Positions 24,040-33,259 of a DNA stretch of 64,000 nucleotides are shown here, piece after piece (positions within the stretch are counted from its first letter, which is position 1; each line of letters starts with the position of its first letter). The notes beneath the pieces were generated by a model, which saw only the letters and a program-made list of their open reading frames with translations, did not search any database and was not told where the DNA came from. Source of the DNA: Lucinisca nassula (lineage: Eukaryota > Mollusca > Bivalvia > Lucinida > Lucinidae). The DNA is taken from positions 124,001 through 188,000 of the forward strand of contig CAUZLF010000704.1 of NCBI GenBank assembly GCA_963580285.1, in the 5' to 3' direction. The translations under genes were made by a program, and so were the position numbers.

Positions 24040-24790
24040 AAGAATATTCGGTTTTTGGTGATTAAATTTCAATATATTTGAACAAGGGTGTTTTCTTAAT
24101 ACTTATTTGAGTACCCCAAACATGCACGTTGTGGCTACTGTTAACAACTGCTTCAATAGGGCAATTTAAATAAGTATCCACATCAATTTAATTACAATCT
24201 ATTGTGGATAACTTTAAGAACAGCCTCTGCAAGACACTTCTGCACTTACGTTTAAAACATGGTTTGAGTGCGTGTTGTAGATGCTTGTAAGAACCACCTC
24301 AATAAGTCGATTCTTACATGTCTCCAGAAGATACGGTTTAGAAATAAAAAGAGATTAATAAGTTTTTACTTAATTTCAAAATCTGAATGAATGGTGGGAA
24401 AATCGTCATGACATCCGATCACACAAAGAAATGAGAACTCTGCAAGCAACATACATTTTTTTTTTTCAAATTAAGCCTCTCCTATCCAGACTGTTATTGG
24501 ACTCCAGGAATTGGAAGTAGGTCAACGAACGTCACTTAATATGCAATTATACCATAAAAATCGGACTAATTAATATAAGGCTTTAATTTTTACTTCATTT
24601 TATGTTGTTGTTTTTTTTTTTTGTTTTTTTTTTTATTATTTTTTCTTTTATGTTTACTTTTTTCTGCAACAGTGTAAAACCTGAGTGGTTATTATCATGG
24701 TCAAACACCAAGCAGGATAAGTGCATGATTTTGTTGCTGCTGTTGTTGTTGTTGTTTTTTGTTGTTGTTTTTTTAAATTTTCAATATTAA
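24040..24790. other. AT-rich non-coding sequence with poly(T)
   Basis: Contains T-rich tracts at 24608-24645 and a (GTT)n-like stretch at 24733-24775. No gene or named repeat was recognised. Confidence 0.5.
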
Positions 24791-24791
24791 A

Positions 24792-25335
24792 AGTAGAAGT
24801 GATGGACATGATCAGGAATCGGTACAATTAACCCCCAGCTCCCTTCAGAGACACCAAAGGGAAAGACACACAAACACGAAACAACCAGACCCTTATGGAA
24901 ACATCAATGGCGGAAAGCCAAAAGGACAGTTACTTTTCAACAAAATGGCCAATCGGCTATCCGAAACAAAATCATATAAGCAATTAAAACACTCAAAGGG
25001 AAACCATAACAAGAATAAACCGCGAATGAGCAACCGCCTTGGAACGATCAGTGAAACGAATTCAACTGGGGGCCTTAAATCGATTTTACCTGGCCACAAT
25101 CCTCGCCCTTAATCCCGTCGCGATTTAGACAAATAATTTGTTCAGTCCGCATGAAGGCCTCCTAACTCATCAGTGCAACATCTCCATGAATACAAAAATC
25201 AAACGACCACAGAGATGAAACAACGGTTAGACTCGACAGCAAGAATCCACTGAAATTCTGAAGCAAAAGAAAACGAGCAGTAAGACTCCGATGGGCCCGA
25301 CCAGAGAGAGAGCATCAACTACCAACCGACCTTAC
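24792..25335 (+). mobile_element. R-A dispersed element, copy 2 (truncated right)
   Basis: Begins AGTAGAAGTGATGGACATGATC and carries CAGAGACACCAAAGGGAAAG and ATTTAGACAAATAATTTGTT, in the same order as the 797-bp copy at 16142-16938. It lacks the last 250 bp or so of that copy. No open frame of significance. Confidence 0.7.
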
Positions 25336-25518
25336 ACAGAATTAGCATCGTTGTTTCAGTTTCTTATTAGTGACAAAAACAACAGACACTTACCTTAACA
25401 GAACGTATCAAGAAGGTTGGTCAAGTTGAATCACTTCTAATAAACAGCACTTCTTTATTTCAGATCATTTAAAAACACACAGCTTCTCCTGTTCATCACC
25501 CTAGGCACATTATACGTA
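25336..25518 (+). other. 5' flank of the orphan gene before retrotransposon insertion
   Basis: Not matched to any repeat in the window. Removing the retrotransposon joins this to 38598 onward, upstream of the ORF at 38628. It contains a splice-acceptor-like CTTCTTTATTTCAG at about 25450-25463. In the frame of the downstream ORF a TAA lies just after it, so the coding start is more likely at 38628. Confidence 0.45.
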
Positions 25519-25522
25519 CAGA
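25519..25522. other. Target site duplication CAGA (left)
   Basis: The four bases before the left LTR are CAGA; the four after the right LTR (38594-38597) are also CAGA. Together with TGTAAC...GTTACA LTR ends this defines one retrotransposon insertion. Confidence 0.85.
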
Positions 25523-26188
25523 TGTAACCGGGAAGGTTTCTACAGGGTTCGATAGAGCCAACGCACCAGTGACAGCTTCATCAACTTTAATATGAGCAAC
25601 GATGATTCATGATTCTATACCTATAAAGATATATGAAAATACATCTTTAGAACATCAAAATCACAAATGATATGTAAAGTGAATATCTTTACAATACAAG
25701 GAAAATGGCGAAAGTGCAATGAATCGACAATCTGACATTTACAAATAGTACACAAATATACCACACTCATTCATACAGCACACTGTTACATAACAATGGT
25801 ACACAAATGGACAATGGATCAATGACATCTTCAAAATATACAAATTCCAGCCTTGTAAAAATACTGAAATCTATGTCATTGAGAAATACACTTATTAAAC
25901 AATAAATTGCAGTGACTCACCTATAAAGATATATGAAAATACATCTTTAGAACATCAAAATCACAAATGATATGTAAAGTGAATATCTTTACAATACAAG
26001 GAAAATGGCGAAAGTGCAATGAAGCGGTACACTGCTTTATGGACAATGAATTTAAATGAGGGTTGATCAATAATTTCTGCTACAATAACTGGCAGAAATC
26101 ATTAGACATTATCAAGGATGTAATTCGCCAAGTTTCAATGATTCTGATAAGCGTCAGACTGCAAAAGCATAATTTCGACCCTGTTACA
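25523..26188 (-). repeat. 3' LTR (666 bp)
   Basis: Begins TGTAACCGGG and ends CCTGTTACA, so TGTAAC/GTTACA are inverted ends. It holds a 104-bp direct repeat at 25619-25722 and 25919-26022, exactly 300 bp apart. The repeat includes ATATATCTTTATAG on the minus strand, a TATA-like candidate. Confidence 0.95.
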
Positions 26189-26203
26189 CATTTCCCCTCT
26201 CCG
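26189..26203 (-). other. Polypurine tract
   Basis: The minus strand reads GGAGAGGGGAAATG directly against the TGTAAC start of the 3' LTR. This is the expected position and composition for plus-strand priming. Confidence 0.85.
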
Positions 26204-26920
26204 CGAAATGGCGTCCTCGACATTAATAAATGTAAAAGTGTTAAGCGGGCCTCGCGATGGAAAAACGTGAAAACCAGAAGCGAAAAAAAAAATCATAGAA
26301 AAGTATTCCACTCCTATCACTCGAACACACACACATACACACAAAGATTGATGAAATGAAATGATAATGATGTAATGATATAAGATATTGGAGGTTTGGA
26401 CTGATCCAAAGCAGGACGTGGGAGAAGATAATTATTTAGACCACAGTATCGATCGTGACATTCATTATTAAACAGTTCAAATGGTTCAATACGCACCTGT
26501 TTCAACTACCTCATGCAACTTTTTAAGATGGTTATAAGGTATCTGGACACTTTCTCTTTTCACTTGCAAGTGCTTTCTTATTATTCTGGTCCCTGCAACC
26601 TAATAGAGAAAAAATACATTTATCCAGTACTTCATACTATTAGGTTCTGTGGTGTATTCTTTGCTTCCAAAGGATAACTCTTTTATAGAACATATTTGAA
26701 CTGTATCTACTTAAATTCTCCCTTTAAATGTGATCTAACTGTCAGTCCAACTATTTATGAATTATTTACATAACATAACAATATCATCGTTGAATAGATG
26801 AAAAATGAAGCTGTCCACTGTTCCCTTACATTTGTCAATTTGGATGAACATATTAGACGTATTTCATTTGACCAGCAGGCACAGTAAATACATTCTGCTG
26901 CATAATCCACTGGTCACTTT
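26204..26920 (-). other. Retrotransposon 3' untranslated region
   Basis: About 0.7 kb between the pol stop and the PPT. No envelope-like frame, signal peptide or membrane segment is supported. It includes a CA-rich patch (about 26326-26343) and the R-B fragment at 26630-26702. Confidence 0.7.
26630..26702 (-). mobile_element. R-B fragment inside the retrotransposon
   Basis: GTTCTGTGGTGTATTCTTTG followed by CTTCCAAAGGATAAC and TATAGAACATATTT match, in reverse orientation, the left part of R-B units such as 43160-43260. Either the retrotransposon captured it or R-B inherited it from an element like this one. Confidence 0.75.
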
Positions 26921-29845
26921 TCATCCAATAAGGAGGTCTTCTGTGTCCTGTTGTCTTCTTGATACTTCTCGGGCTAAAGTGCTTTGTTCTCTCTGACCTC
27001 TGCTTTCCCTTGACCTGATATCTATCTGTCCAGGAGCACGACGCGCTGGTATAATGTATCGCTCGGATATATTATGGACTTCTTCTTTCTCTTCTTCTTC
27101 AGCTGAAGACTGACTACTATTGTCATATTCTGGATCTTCTGCATCTTGTACGTCAAATCTTAAGTTATATTCCTGGTCTTGTCGCTTCTGTTCTTTTTTC
27201 TCTTTCTCTGGTGTGTGTGTCCGCGGGCAAGGTAGTCCCGAGAAGGGTAGCAGCATGTTGCGGTGGAGTACTCTTGGCTTAGATCCTGGAGAATTCTCTT
27301 TTAACACCTCGTACACTGGGATATCTGGGACTGGCTGTTTCTTTACTATATACGGACAGTGTTCCCATAAATCCGCCAGTTTCTGTTTCCCTCTTATTCC
27401 GACATTTTTCACGAGCACACGATCACCTACTTCCAGTTTCATGTATTTCACTTTGTGGTCATAGTAGCCTTTCTGTCTTTCAGCACTCTTTCTAGCTTCC
27501 GATGAGGCAATGTCATAAGCATTTGCCATACGTTGCCTCAACTTGTCAACATAACTCTGATGGCTAACAACCTGGTCTTCGTTCTGTGGAATTCCAAGGA
27601 AGGCATCAACGGCCAAACGTGGGTGTCGCCCAAACATAAGATAAAATGGAGAAAACCCCGTGCTGTCATGGGTCGCCGCATTGTAGGCATGGGTGAGGGT
27701 GGAAACGTACGATTTCCAGTCTGCTTTCTGGTTATCCTGGAGTGTTCCCAACATGTTCAGCAAAGTCTTGTTGAACCTCTCAACCATGCCATTTCCCATT
27801 GGATGGTACGGTGTAGTGCGGGTCTTCTTCATTGCTGTAAGTTCACAGAGGCTCTTGATCAACTTCGATTCAAAGTTAGCTCCCTGGTCACTATGGATCC
27901 TGGCCGGGAACCCATAGTGTACGAAGAAGTTATCATAGAGAAGTCGAGCTGTAGTATGTGCCGTCTGATTCCTAGTGGGTATTGCTTGGGCGTACCGCGT
28001 AAAATGATCCGTTATTACAAGGACGTTTTCAAAGCCTCCCTTGGAACGCTCAAGACTCAGATAGTCCACACAAACTACTTCCATGGGAGCGGTAGAGGTT
28101 ATGTTGACAAGATCGGCCGCCCTGGTTGGCTGTACTTTCCGGCGTATACACCGTCCGCACTGTGCGATCTTCCTTTCAACATAGCTATCCATGCCTGGCC
28201 AGTAAACACGTCTCTTCATCAGACTAAGCGTTCGATCTCGACCCTGATGTCCAAGATCTTCGTGGTACGCTTTAAAAATGTCCTCACGAAATTTCTCTGG
28301 CAACACCAATTGCTGAATTTCCTGCCTTTGCTGTGAAGAAATCCTCAAGAGAACCCCATGCCTCACTGTCAGATTGCTCCATTCCTTCATGTATCGCCTG
28401 TCTAACCCTAGAGCCTCTACCTGCATAGCATCCGGTCGCTGGCCACAGGCAATAAAATCAAGCAACAGAGAAATCTTTCTGTCTTCTCTCTGAGCTTTAC
28501 TCCAATCCTGTTTGGTAAGAGCTGTTGTTGAAAGGATCTCTTGAGGAACCTCTTCATCAGAAGGGTTAATGTCAGAGGGGGACATAGCGATGTTTTCCAC
28601 TAATGGATGCTCATCAATAGAGACGGTCACTGACTGACAGATAGCCTTCATAATCTCTGGAAACTGGATGTTTTCTATTAATTCAGAGGTTTCCTTCCTT
28701 CTTGACAATCCATCAGCATCATTGTTGTTTATCCCACTTCTGTATGTCAAACTGAAGTTATACGATGACAGAGCTGCGACCCATCTTTGTCCAGTAGCAT
28801 CCAGTTTGGCTGTTGTCAGGATGTATGTAAGCGGATTGTTGTCAGTCACTGCTTCAAACTTAGACCCATAAAGATAGTCATTAAATTTTTCTGTCACTGC
28901 CCACTTCAGTGCTAAAAACTCCAACTTATGCGCCGGATAGTTCTTCTCGGCAGGCTTTAGGCTTCTACTTGCGTAAGCTACCACACGATCTATCCCATTC
29001 TGATTCTGGTACAAAACTGCGCCCAGTCCTGTTGTGGATGCATCTGTGTGTAGCTTGAATGGAAGTCTATAATCAGCATAAGCCAAAACTGGTGGTTGTG
29101 TCAGACAATCAATGATGCTGTCAAAGGCCACTTGCTGCGCTTCTCCCCAGTTAAACGGAGTTGCTTTCTTGGTTGGTTTCCGACCTTTTGCGGCTTTCTT
29201 GTTAGTGGGATGTCCGACTAGCAGATCGTTTAGAGGGCGAACAATAGACGCATAGCCTTTAACAAAACGTCTGTAGTACCCAGTGAACCCCAGGAACATG
29301 CGGACTTCTTTAACTGTCTTGGGTACTGGCCAAGTTTTGACGGCTTCTGTCTTACTGGGATCGGTCTTGATTCCTTCAGCAGACACGACATGTCCTAAAT
29401 AGGTGACCTCTCGTTTGAAAAACTCGCATTTCGATGCCTTCAACTTGAGGTTGTTGACCGTCAGACGCTTGAACACCGCCTCTAGTCTCTGGACGTGTTC
29501 TTCAAAGGTTGACGAGAAAACCACTATATCATCCAGATATATCAAACAATCTCGAAGATTCATGTCCCCCATGCTTCTCTCCATCAACCTTTGAAACGTG
29601 GCTGGCGCATTGCACAGACCGAACGGCATCCGATTAAATTCAAAGAAGCCAAGCGTTCCTGCTTTGAAAGCTGTCTTATGTTTGTCTTCTTCGCTGACCT
29701 CAACTTGCCAGTACCCACTCCGAAGATCCAATTTCGAGAAGTATGTTGATCCCGCTAATAAGTGTAATGAATCTTCTATACGCGGAATGGCATAGGCGTC
29801 CTTGATAGTGTTGTTGTTCAGTTTTCTAAAGTCAGATGGTACCAT
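26921..29845 (-). CDS. pol: Pol: reverse transcriptase, RNase H, integrase (5'-truncated frame)
   Basis: A 974-residue frame that copies RNA to DNA and inserts the product. RT: first catalytic Asp40 (SKLDLRSGYWQ) and YLDD at 103-106. RNase H: D268 (TDAS), E309, D335 (TDNNPL), D378. Integrase: zinc-binding H528, H533, C563, C566; catalytic D594, D653, E689, with the canonical 35-residue D-to-E spacing; a GPF/Y-like C-terminal module at about 800-868; then an acidic tail to 974. There is no chromodomain. The frame opens inside RT, just before the FRKLN motif; the N-terminal RT part is in another frame upstream (29832-30422). All visible catalytic residues are intact, so damage is confined to frame breaks. 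Confidence 0.95.
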   Translation of the reverse strand: MVPSDFRKLNNNTIKDAYAIPRIEDSLHLLAGSTYFSKLDLRSGYWQVEVSEEDKHKTAFKAGTLGFFEFNRMPFGLCNAPATFQRLMERSMGDMNLRDCLIYLDDIVVFSSTFEEHVQRLEAVFKRLTVNNLKLKASKCEFFKREVTYLGHVVSAEGIKTDPSKTEAVKTWPVPKTVKEVRMFLGFTGYYRRFVKGYASIVRPLNDLLVGHPTNKKAAKGRKPTKKATPFNWGEAQQVAFDSIIDCLTQPPVLAYADYRLPFKLHTDASTTGLGAVLYQNQNGIDRVVAYASRSLKPAEKNYPAHKLEFLALKWAVTEKFNDYLYGSKFEAVTDNNPLTYILTTAKLDATGQRWVAALSSYNFSLTYRSGINNNDADGLSRRKETSELIENIQFPEIMKAICQSVTVSIDEHPLVENIAMSPSDINPSDEEVPQEILSTTALTKQDWSKAQREDRKISLLLDFIACGQRPDAMQVEALGLDRRYMKEWSNLTVRHGVLLRISSQQRQEIQQLVLPEKFREDIFKAYHEDLGHQGRDRTLSLMKRRVYWPGMDSYVERKIAQCGRCIRRKVQPTRAADLVNITSTAPMEVVCVDYLSLERSKGGFENVLVITDHFTRYAQAIPTRNQTAHTTARLLYDNFFVHYGFPARIHSDQGANFESKLIKSLCELTAMKKTRTTPYHPMGNGMVERFNKTLLNMLGTLQDNQKADWKSYVSTLTHAYNAATHDSTGFSPFYLMFGRHPRLAVDAFLGIPQNEDQVVSHQSYVDKLRQRMANAYDIASSEARKSAERQKGYYDHKVKYMKLEVGDRVLVKNVGIRGKQKLADLWEHCPYIVKKQPVPDIPVYEVLKENSPGSKPRVLHRNMLLPFSGLPCPRTHTPEKEKKEQKRQDQEYNLRFDVQDAEDPEYDNSSQSSAEEEEKEEVHNISERYIIPARRAPGQIDIRSRESRGQREQSTLAREVSRRQQDTEDLLIG

Positions 29846-30422
29846 CTTTCTTGCGCACTACCACCACATTCGAAGAGAACGGGCTTTCACTATTTCTGAC
29901 CACGCCTGCGTCCAACATTTCTTGAAGATGTTCTCTAACTTCTGTTATTAGTCCTGGTGGAATCCTTCGATGTGGTTCCTTGAATGGCTCCTCTTTACTC
30001 AAATTTATATGATGCTCCACTAACTTTGTGTGTCCGATATCCATGTCTCCTTTTGAAAACACACTGTTCCATTTTCTGAACATCCTATATGACTGTTCCT
30101 TCTGTTCAGTGTTGAGATCTGTATCATCCAGGTCTATACCTACTGGTATGGCCTGGTCACTTTCTGCAGCTCTACATGAAGCTATCGTGGCGGCATTTTC
30201 ACTATCTTGCTCAAAATCAATATCCGCTTGTCTGAGCACTTTAACTTCCTGTAATTCACACAAAGTTGTTTGTGGTGATATCGTGATTGTCCTAGCAGAA
30301 ATATTAAAGACACGAACAGGAACTCGCTGATATGATCCAACTTTGTTTAATGCTACTACCCGCGGACACACACCCAACCTGCTTGACGCTGCTTCCGTGT
30401 TCTCCGTTATTGCTGTCTCCAC
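29832..30422 (-). pseudogene. pol: Pol segment: protease-RT linker and RT N-terminus
   Basis: A 196-residue frame (it opens on GTG, so that is not a real start) that joins the protease frame upstream to the RT frame downstream. Its end has EPHRRIPPGLITEV and VVVVRKKDGT, typical of the RT fingers entrance. The expected residues between KKDGT and the FRKLN motif are missing and the frame moves, consistent with a small deletion at about 29843-29850. The upstream break is at a run of seven A residues (minus strand, about 30424-30430). Confidence 0.85.
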
Positions 30423-31018
30423 ATTTTTTTGTCTTTCGCACTAATCCAGAAAAAGTCACCGTTTTCATAGGTTCAATTTCCACATTGTACTTATTCGTAG
30501 ATTTAACGACTCCTACAAGGCCGCTGTGCAGAGAAATGAAAGCATTTTGCCATGCTACAGGAACATCTGCTACAGTATTCTGTGCCAGCTTTGCTTTTCT
30601 AATCACGTTTGTTCCTATAATAAGCGGGACTTCAGAATTATAGCTGGTTGTTGGTACCACAAGTGCTAGAGTGTCAATAACTTCGTCTTGAAATGATACT
30701 CTTATTTGCACCCGTATGCAACATATGTACCGAAGATCTCTTCCATCGGGTCCTTGAAGTTTGAGGTTAAAAGCCTCAATAGGAACAACGGGTGGTGTAG
30801 GGTCCAGTGTCCTATAGAATTCTTCACACACTGTCGTGACTTGGGATCCACTGTCTATTAATCCCATTGTTTCTCTGCCACTGAATGTTACAACAGTCTC
30901 GTTAGAATCGCCGACTAATTCCGTGAATGGGTAACCTTCTACTGGATTGGGGTCTCCCATAATACAGTCTTCAGCTGACCCCGCGTTGAAGACCTCTAAT
31001 GGTTTAACTGTTTATGTT
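30304..31018 (-). pseudogene. pol: Pol segment: retroviral-type aspartic protease
   Basis: From the first ATG at 30960, active-site D36-S37-G38 sits in LIDSGSQVTTV, and an IIGTN motif at 114-118 matches the second conserved protease element. The frame is open upstream to a TAA near 31020, so it may be entered by frameshift or readthrough from Gag (stop at 31044), which is in another frame. True protease-linker coding ends at about 30430, where an A7 run shifts the frame; the residues beyond it in this frame (to 30304) are out-of-frame sequence. The family role is to cleave Gag and Pol. Confidence 0.85.
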
Positions 31019-31043
31019 CTGTTTGACCTTCCTGTTGACTATG

Positions 31044-33227
31044 TCAATCTTGGCGTGTGTTTTGTCCTCCATCTGTATCTTGTGTTGTGTATCCTCCTGG
31101 CTGGTTTCTACCACCTCTCCAGGACCTACCGCCTCTACGTCTATTTCCAGCTTGCACATCTTTTCGAAGGGCTTGTATTCCTTCTATCAACTGATCTAAC
31201 TTAGAGCTTTCAATCTTTGCTTCTTGTTCTGCCTTTCTCTGTGATTGAGGTACTCCTGTGTGCTGTTGAGAAAGTCCGGAAACCCGTTTCATGTCGTATT
31301 CTTCTGCTCTTACAGCTCTTCTTAACAGATCAAAGTCTTCTGTAAATTCATACTTTACACGGGTCGCGTTCTTCAGACGCTCACTTCTTAATCCGGTCCA
31401 GAATTGCTCTTTCAACATATTATTTCTGTCTTCGGCTTTAGCATAACCTTTTTCTGTTGTTTTCTGTAATATTTCTTCAAGACGAAGACCCCATGCTGTT
31501 ACAGTTTCATTCTCATTCTGCATAGCGGTGTAGAATTCTTTCAATACACTTTGTCCTTTTGCAACATTTCCATAAACCCCTTCTAGTTTATCCATCATGG
31601 CATCTACACTTGCTGTAAGATCCATTGAAAATAAGGCTTTCTTTGCAGGATTGCGTAATGATTTACGAATTGCCTGTGCTATCATGGACTCTGAGTAATT
31701 CCCGGCCTTTCGTGTACAATTAACTTCGTATGTCCATTCTTCAAATGTTGCTTCTATTTTAGGTTTCGGTTCTTCTCCCGAAAATATTGTAAACTTGTGA
31801 AATAAATACTGTGTATCAAGAACAGTCTGTTTATGAACCATCTTATCTGTACTTCCGCCATCGTTTCTTGATGAAATACTTGGTATACTCTCCGGAACTT
31901 TTGAGTCAGCTTTGTATTTCGTATTTATTTGTTGTTGGGTATCAAAAGTACTTTCTCTTTCTTGCAACCTGTTTATGGATACTTTCCCTGAAAAGTCTTT
32001 ATGTCTCTGTATTTCTTTCACTTCGTTTCTACGTCTTCCAAGCATTGTCTCCCTCTGCATTAATTCTTCATCTCGGATTTGAATAATCTCTTGTCTCTTT
32101 TTCAATGCTTCTTCTTTTTCAAGGAGATCCCGAATACTATACTCTTGGTCTAATCTGTCTGTTTCTAGAGTTAACCGTTTCTCTCTTTCATCAAGTTCTA
32201 TTTCTCTTCTTCTTATTTCTTCTTCCCATGCAATCAGACTTTCTACAACTCTCCTCCTTTTATCATCAAACTGATATGTTATATCCTCTTCGGTTTCCCT
32301 TAAAGGTGGTTCTCTGTGTCTATAACTCTCTCTCTGTTGTTGTGTTTGGTACCGCATGCTTTCGGCATGTGTTGTGTCTTCTGGCGGAAGGTATTTATAT
32401 CGTTCCTGTCTTTGTGTTTTGAAACCTTTTCCATCTATTGTAAAACCAGCTGGCATTTGTTTAAGGTCGCATGGTTCTTCATATATTCCACCAGTCTGTT
32501 CCTTCTCTAATGAAGAGGGATAGTGATATTTCTGACTTTGCGGTGTGGACTCCGAGAAAACTGGAGTGTTACATCTTACAGTTTCTTGTTCGTTTTCAGC
32601 TATTTGAAAACTGAGTTTTCTTCGGGTGCTTTCATTTATTCCATGACTTTCTGATTCTTTTGCTCCTCTGCTGGCGTCCAAAACATTAAGTCCCTGACGT
32701 CTCAAAGACATTAATCTTCTATCCATTTCCTCTATTTCTTTGAATGTACCATCATGGTCACTTTTCTCCAGTTGCACACCAGTTGCTTCGATAGTAACAA
32801 AGTGTTCCAGTGGCAGTTCACCAGCTGTGAAATTAATTGCCTTTGGAATAGTTTGTCTTTGTACTACTCTATCAGCAGTTCTGCTCATTCCTATAGGCAT
32901 TCTCCTTTTATAATCTTCAGGTGCAAATACGGAGTCCGCAGTACCTCTATGACTACGTATGTCTAAGTCATCTGGTTCGTCGTCATCTTCTATCTCCTGT
33001 TCTCTTTCTAGCTCTTGAATTTCGATCCTTGAAACTCTTTGAGCCGCATGTGCTTGTCTTAATTCCTCTTCATGTTGGACTTGTATTTCTCTAATATGTC
33101 TTTTTCTTGCCTCTTCATTTATTCTCATTTCCTGAACAAGCCTTTGATATTCTGCAGCCTGTTTGGTTCTCTCTCTTCTCAAAAGCCTTAATTCTCTTTC
33201 CACTTCGTCAGTATTGGAGTTAGCCAT
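31044..33227 (-). CDS. gag: Gag polyprotein with PNMA-like capsid
   Basis: 727 residues, intact. Coiled-coil-rich, heavily charged segments at about 6-80 and 320-410. The capsid-like region at about 475-645 contains FSGEEPKPKIEATFEEW and a following helix-rich stretch resembling the Ty3/gypsy and PNMA Gag core. The C-terminus at 696-712 is an RG-rich tail (RRRGGRSWRGGRN). No CCHC zinc knuckle is visible here or in the following 80 bp, so RNA binding may rely on the RGG tail. The ATG at 33227 is the first in frame. The length is large for gypsy Gag because of the long N-terminal coiled-coil part. Role: particle assembly and RNA packaging. Confidence 0.85.
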   Translation of the reverse strand: MANSNTDEVERELRLLRRERTKQAAEYQRLVQEMRINEEARKRHIREIQVQHEEELRQAHAAQRVSRIEIQELEREQEIEDDDEPDDLDIRSHRGTADSVFAPEDYKRRMPIGMSRTADRVVQRQTIPKAINFTAGELPLEHFVTIEATGVQLEKSDHDGTFKEIEEMDRRLMSLRRQGLNVLDASRGAKESESHGINESTRRKLSFQIAENEQETVRCNTPVFSESTPQSQKYHYPSSLEKEQTGGIYEEPCDLKQMPAGFTIDGKGFKTQRQERYKYLPPEDTTHAESMRYQTQQQRESYRHREPPLRETEEDITYQFDDKRRRVVESLIAWEEEIRRREIELDEREKRLTLETDRLDQEYSIRDLLEKEEALKKRQEIIQIRDEELMQRETMLGRRRNEVKEIQRHKDFSGKVSINRLQERESTFDTQQQINTKYKADSKVPESIPSISSRNDGGSTDKMVHKQTVLDTQYLFHKFTIFSGEEPKPKIEATFEEWTYEVNCTRKAGNYSESMIAQAIRKSLRNPAKKALFSMDLTASVDAMMDKLEGVYGNVAKGQSVLKEFYTAMQNENETVTAWGLRLEEILQKTTEKGYAKAEDRNNMLKEQFWTGLRSERLKNATRVKYEFTEDFDLLRRAVRAEEYDMKRVSGLSQQHTGVPQSQRKAEQEAKIESSKLDQLIEGIQALRKDVQAGNRRRGGRSWRGGRNQPGGYTTQDTDGGQNTRQD

Positions 33228-33259
33228 AATTATGGTTTAGAGATTTCTCTGATTCACTT

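Larger units (their letters stand above)
21222..24040 (+). mobile_element. Mollusc-type long repeat (AGCTCACGTGAGCC family)
   Basis: It opens with AGCTCACGTGAGCCGAAGTC and a GTCGTATGTCGT-rich stretch, contains repeated blocks with GGGTCCAAATTTTAT and CATTGACTTATAATGGGGA, and closes near GGCCCATGGGCATCTTGTTT. From general knowledge of bivalve genomes, this terminus and closing motif look like a very abundant repeat class. Inside it sit a 145-bp minisatellite and a MITE. No transposase frame is present. Confidence 0.55.

Noticed and set aside
27533..28336. 267-codon plus-strand ORF
   Set aside because: It is antisense to the integrase region and has no motif of its own.
30422..30432. A7 run as a programmed -1 frameshift site in pol
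   Set aside because: The downstream frame requires a +1 move, not -1, so a single-base indel is simpler.
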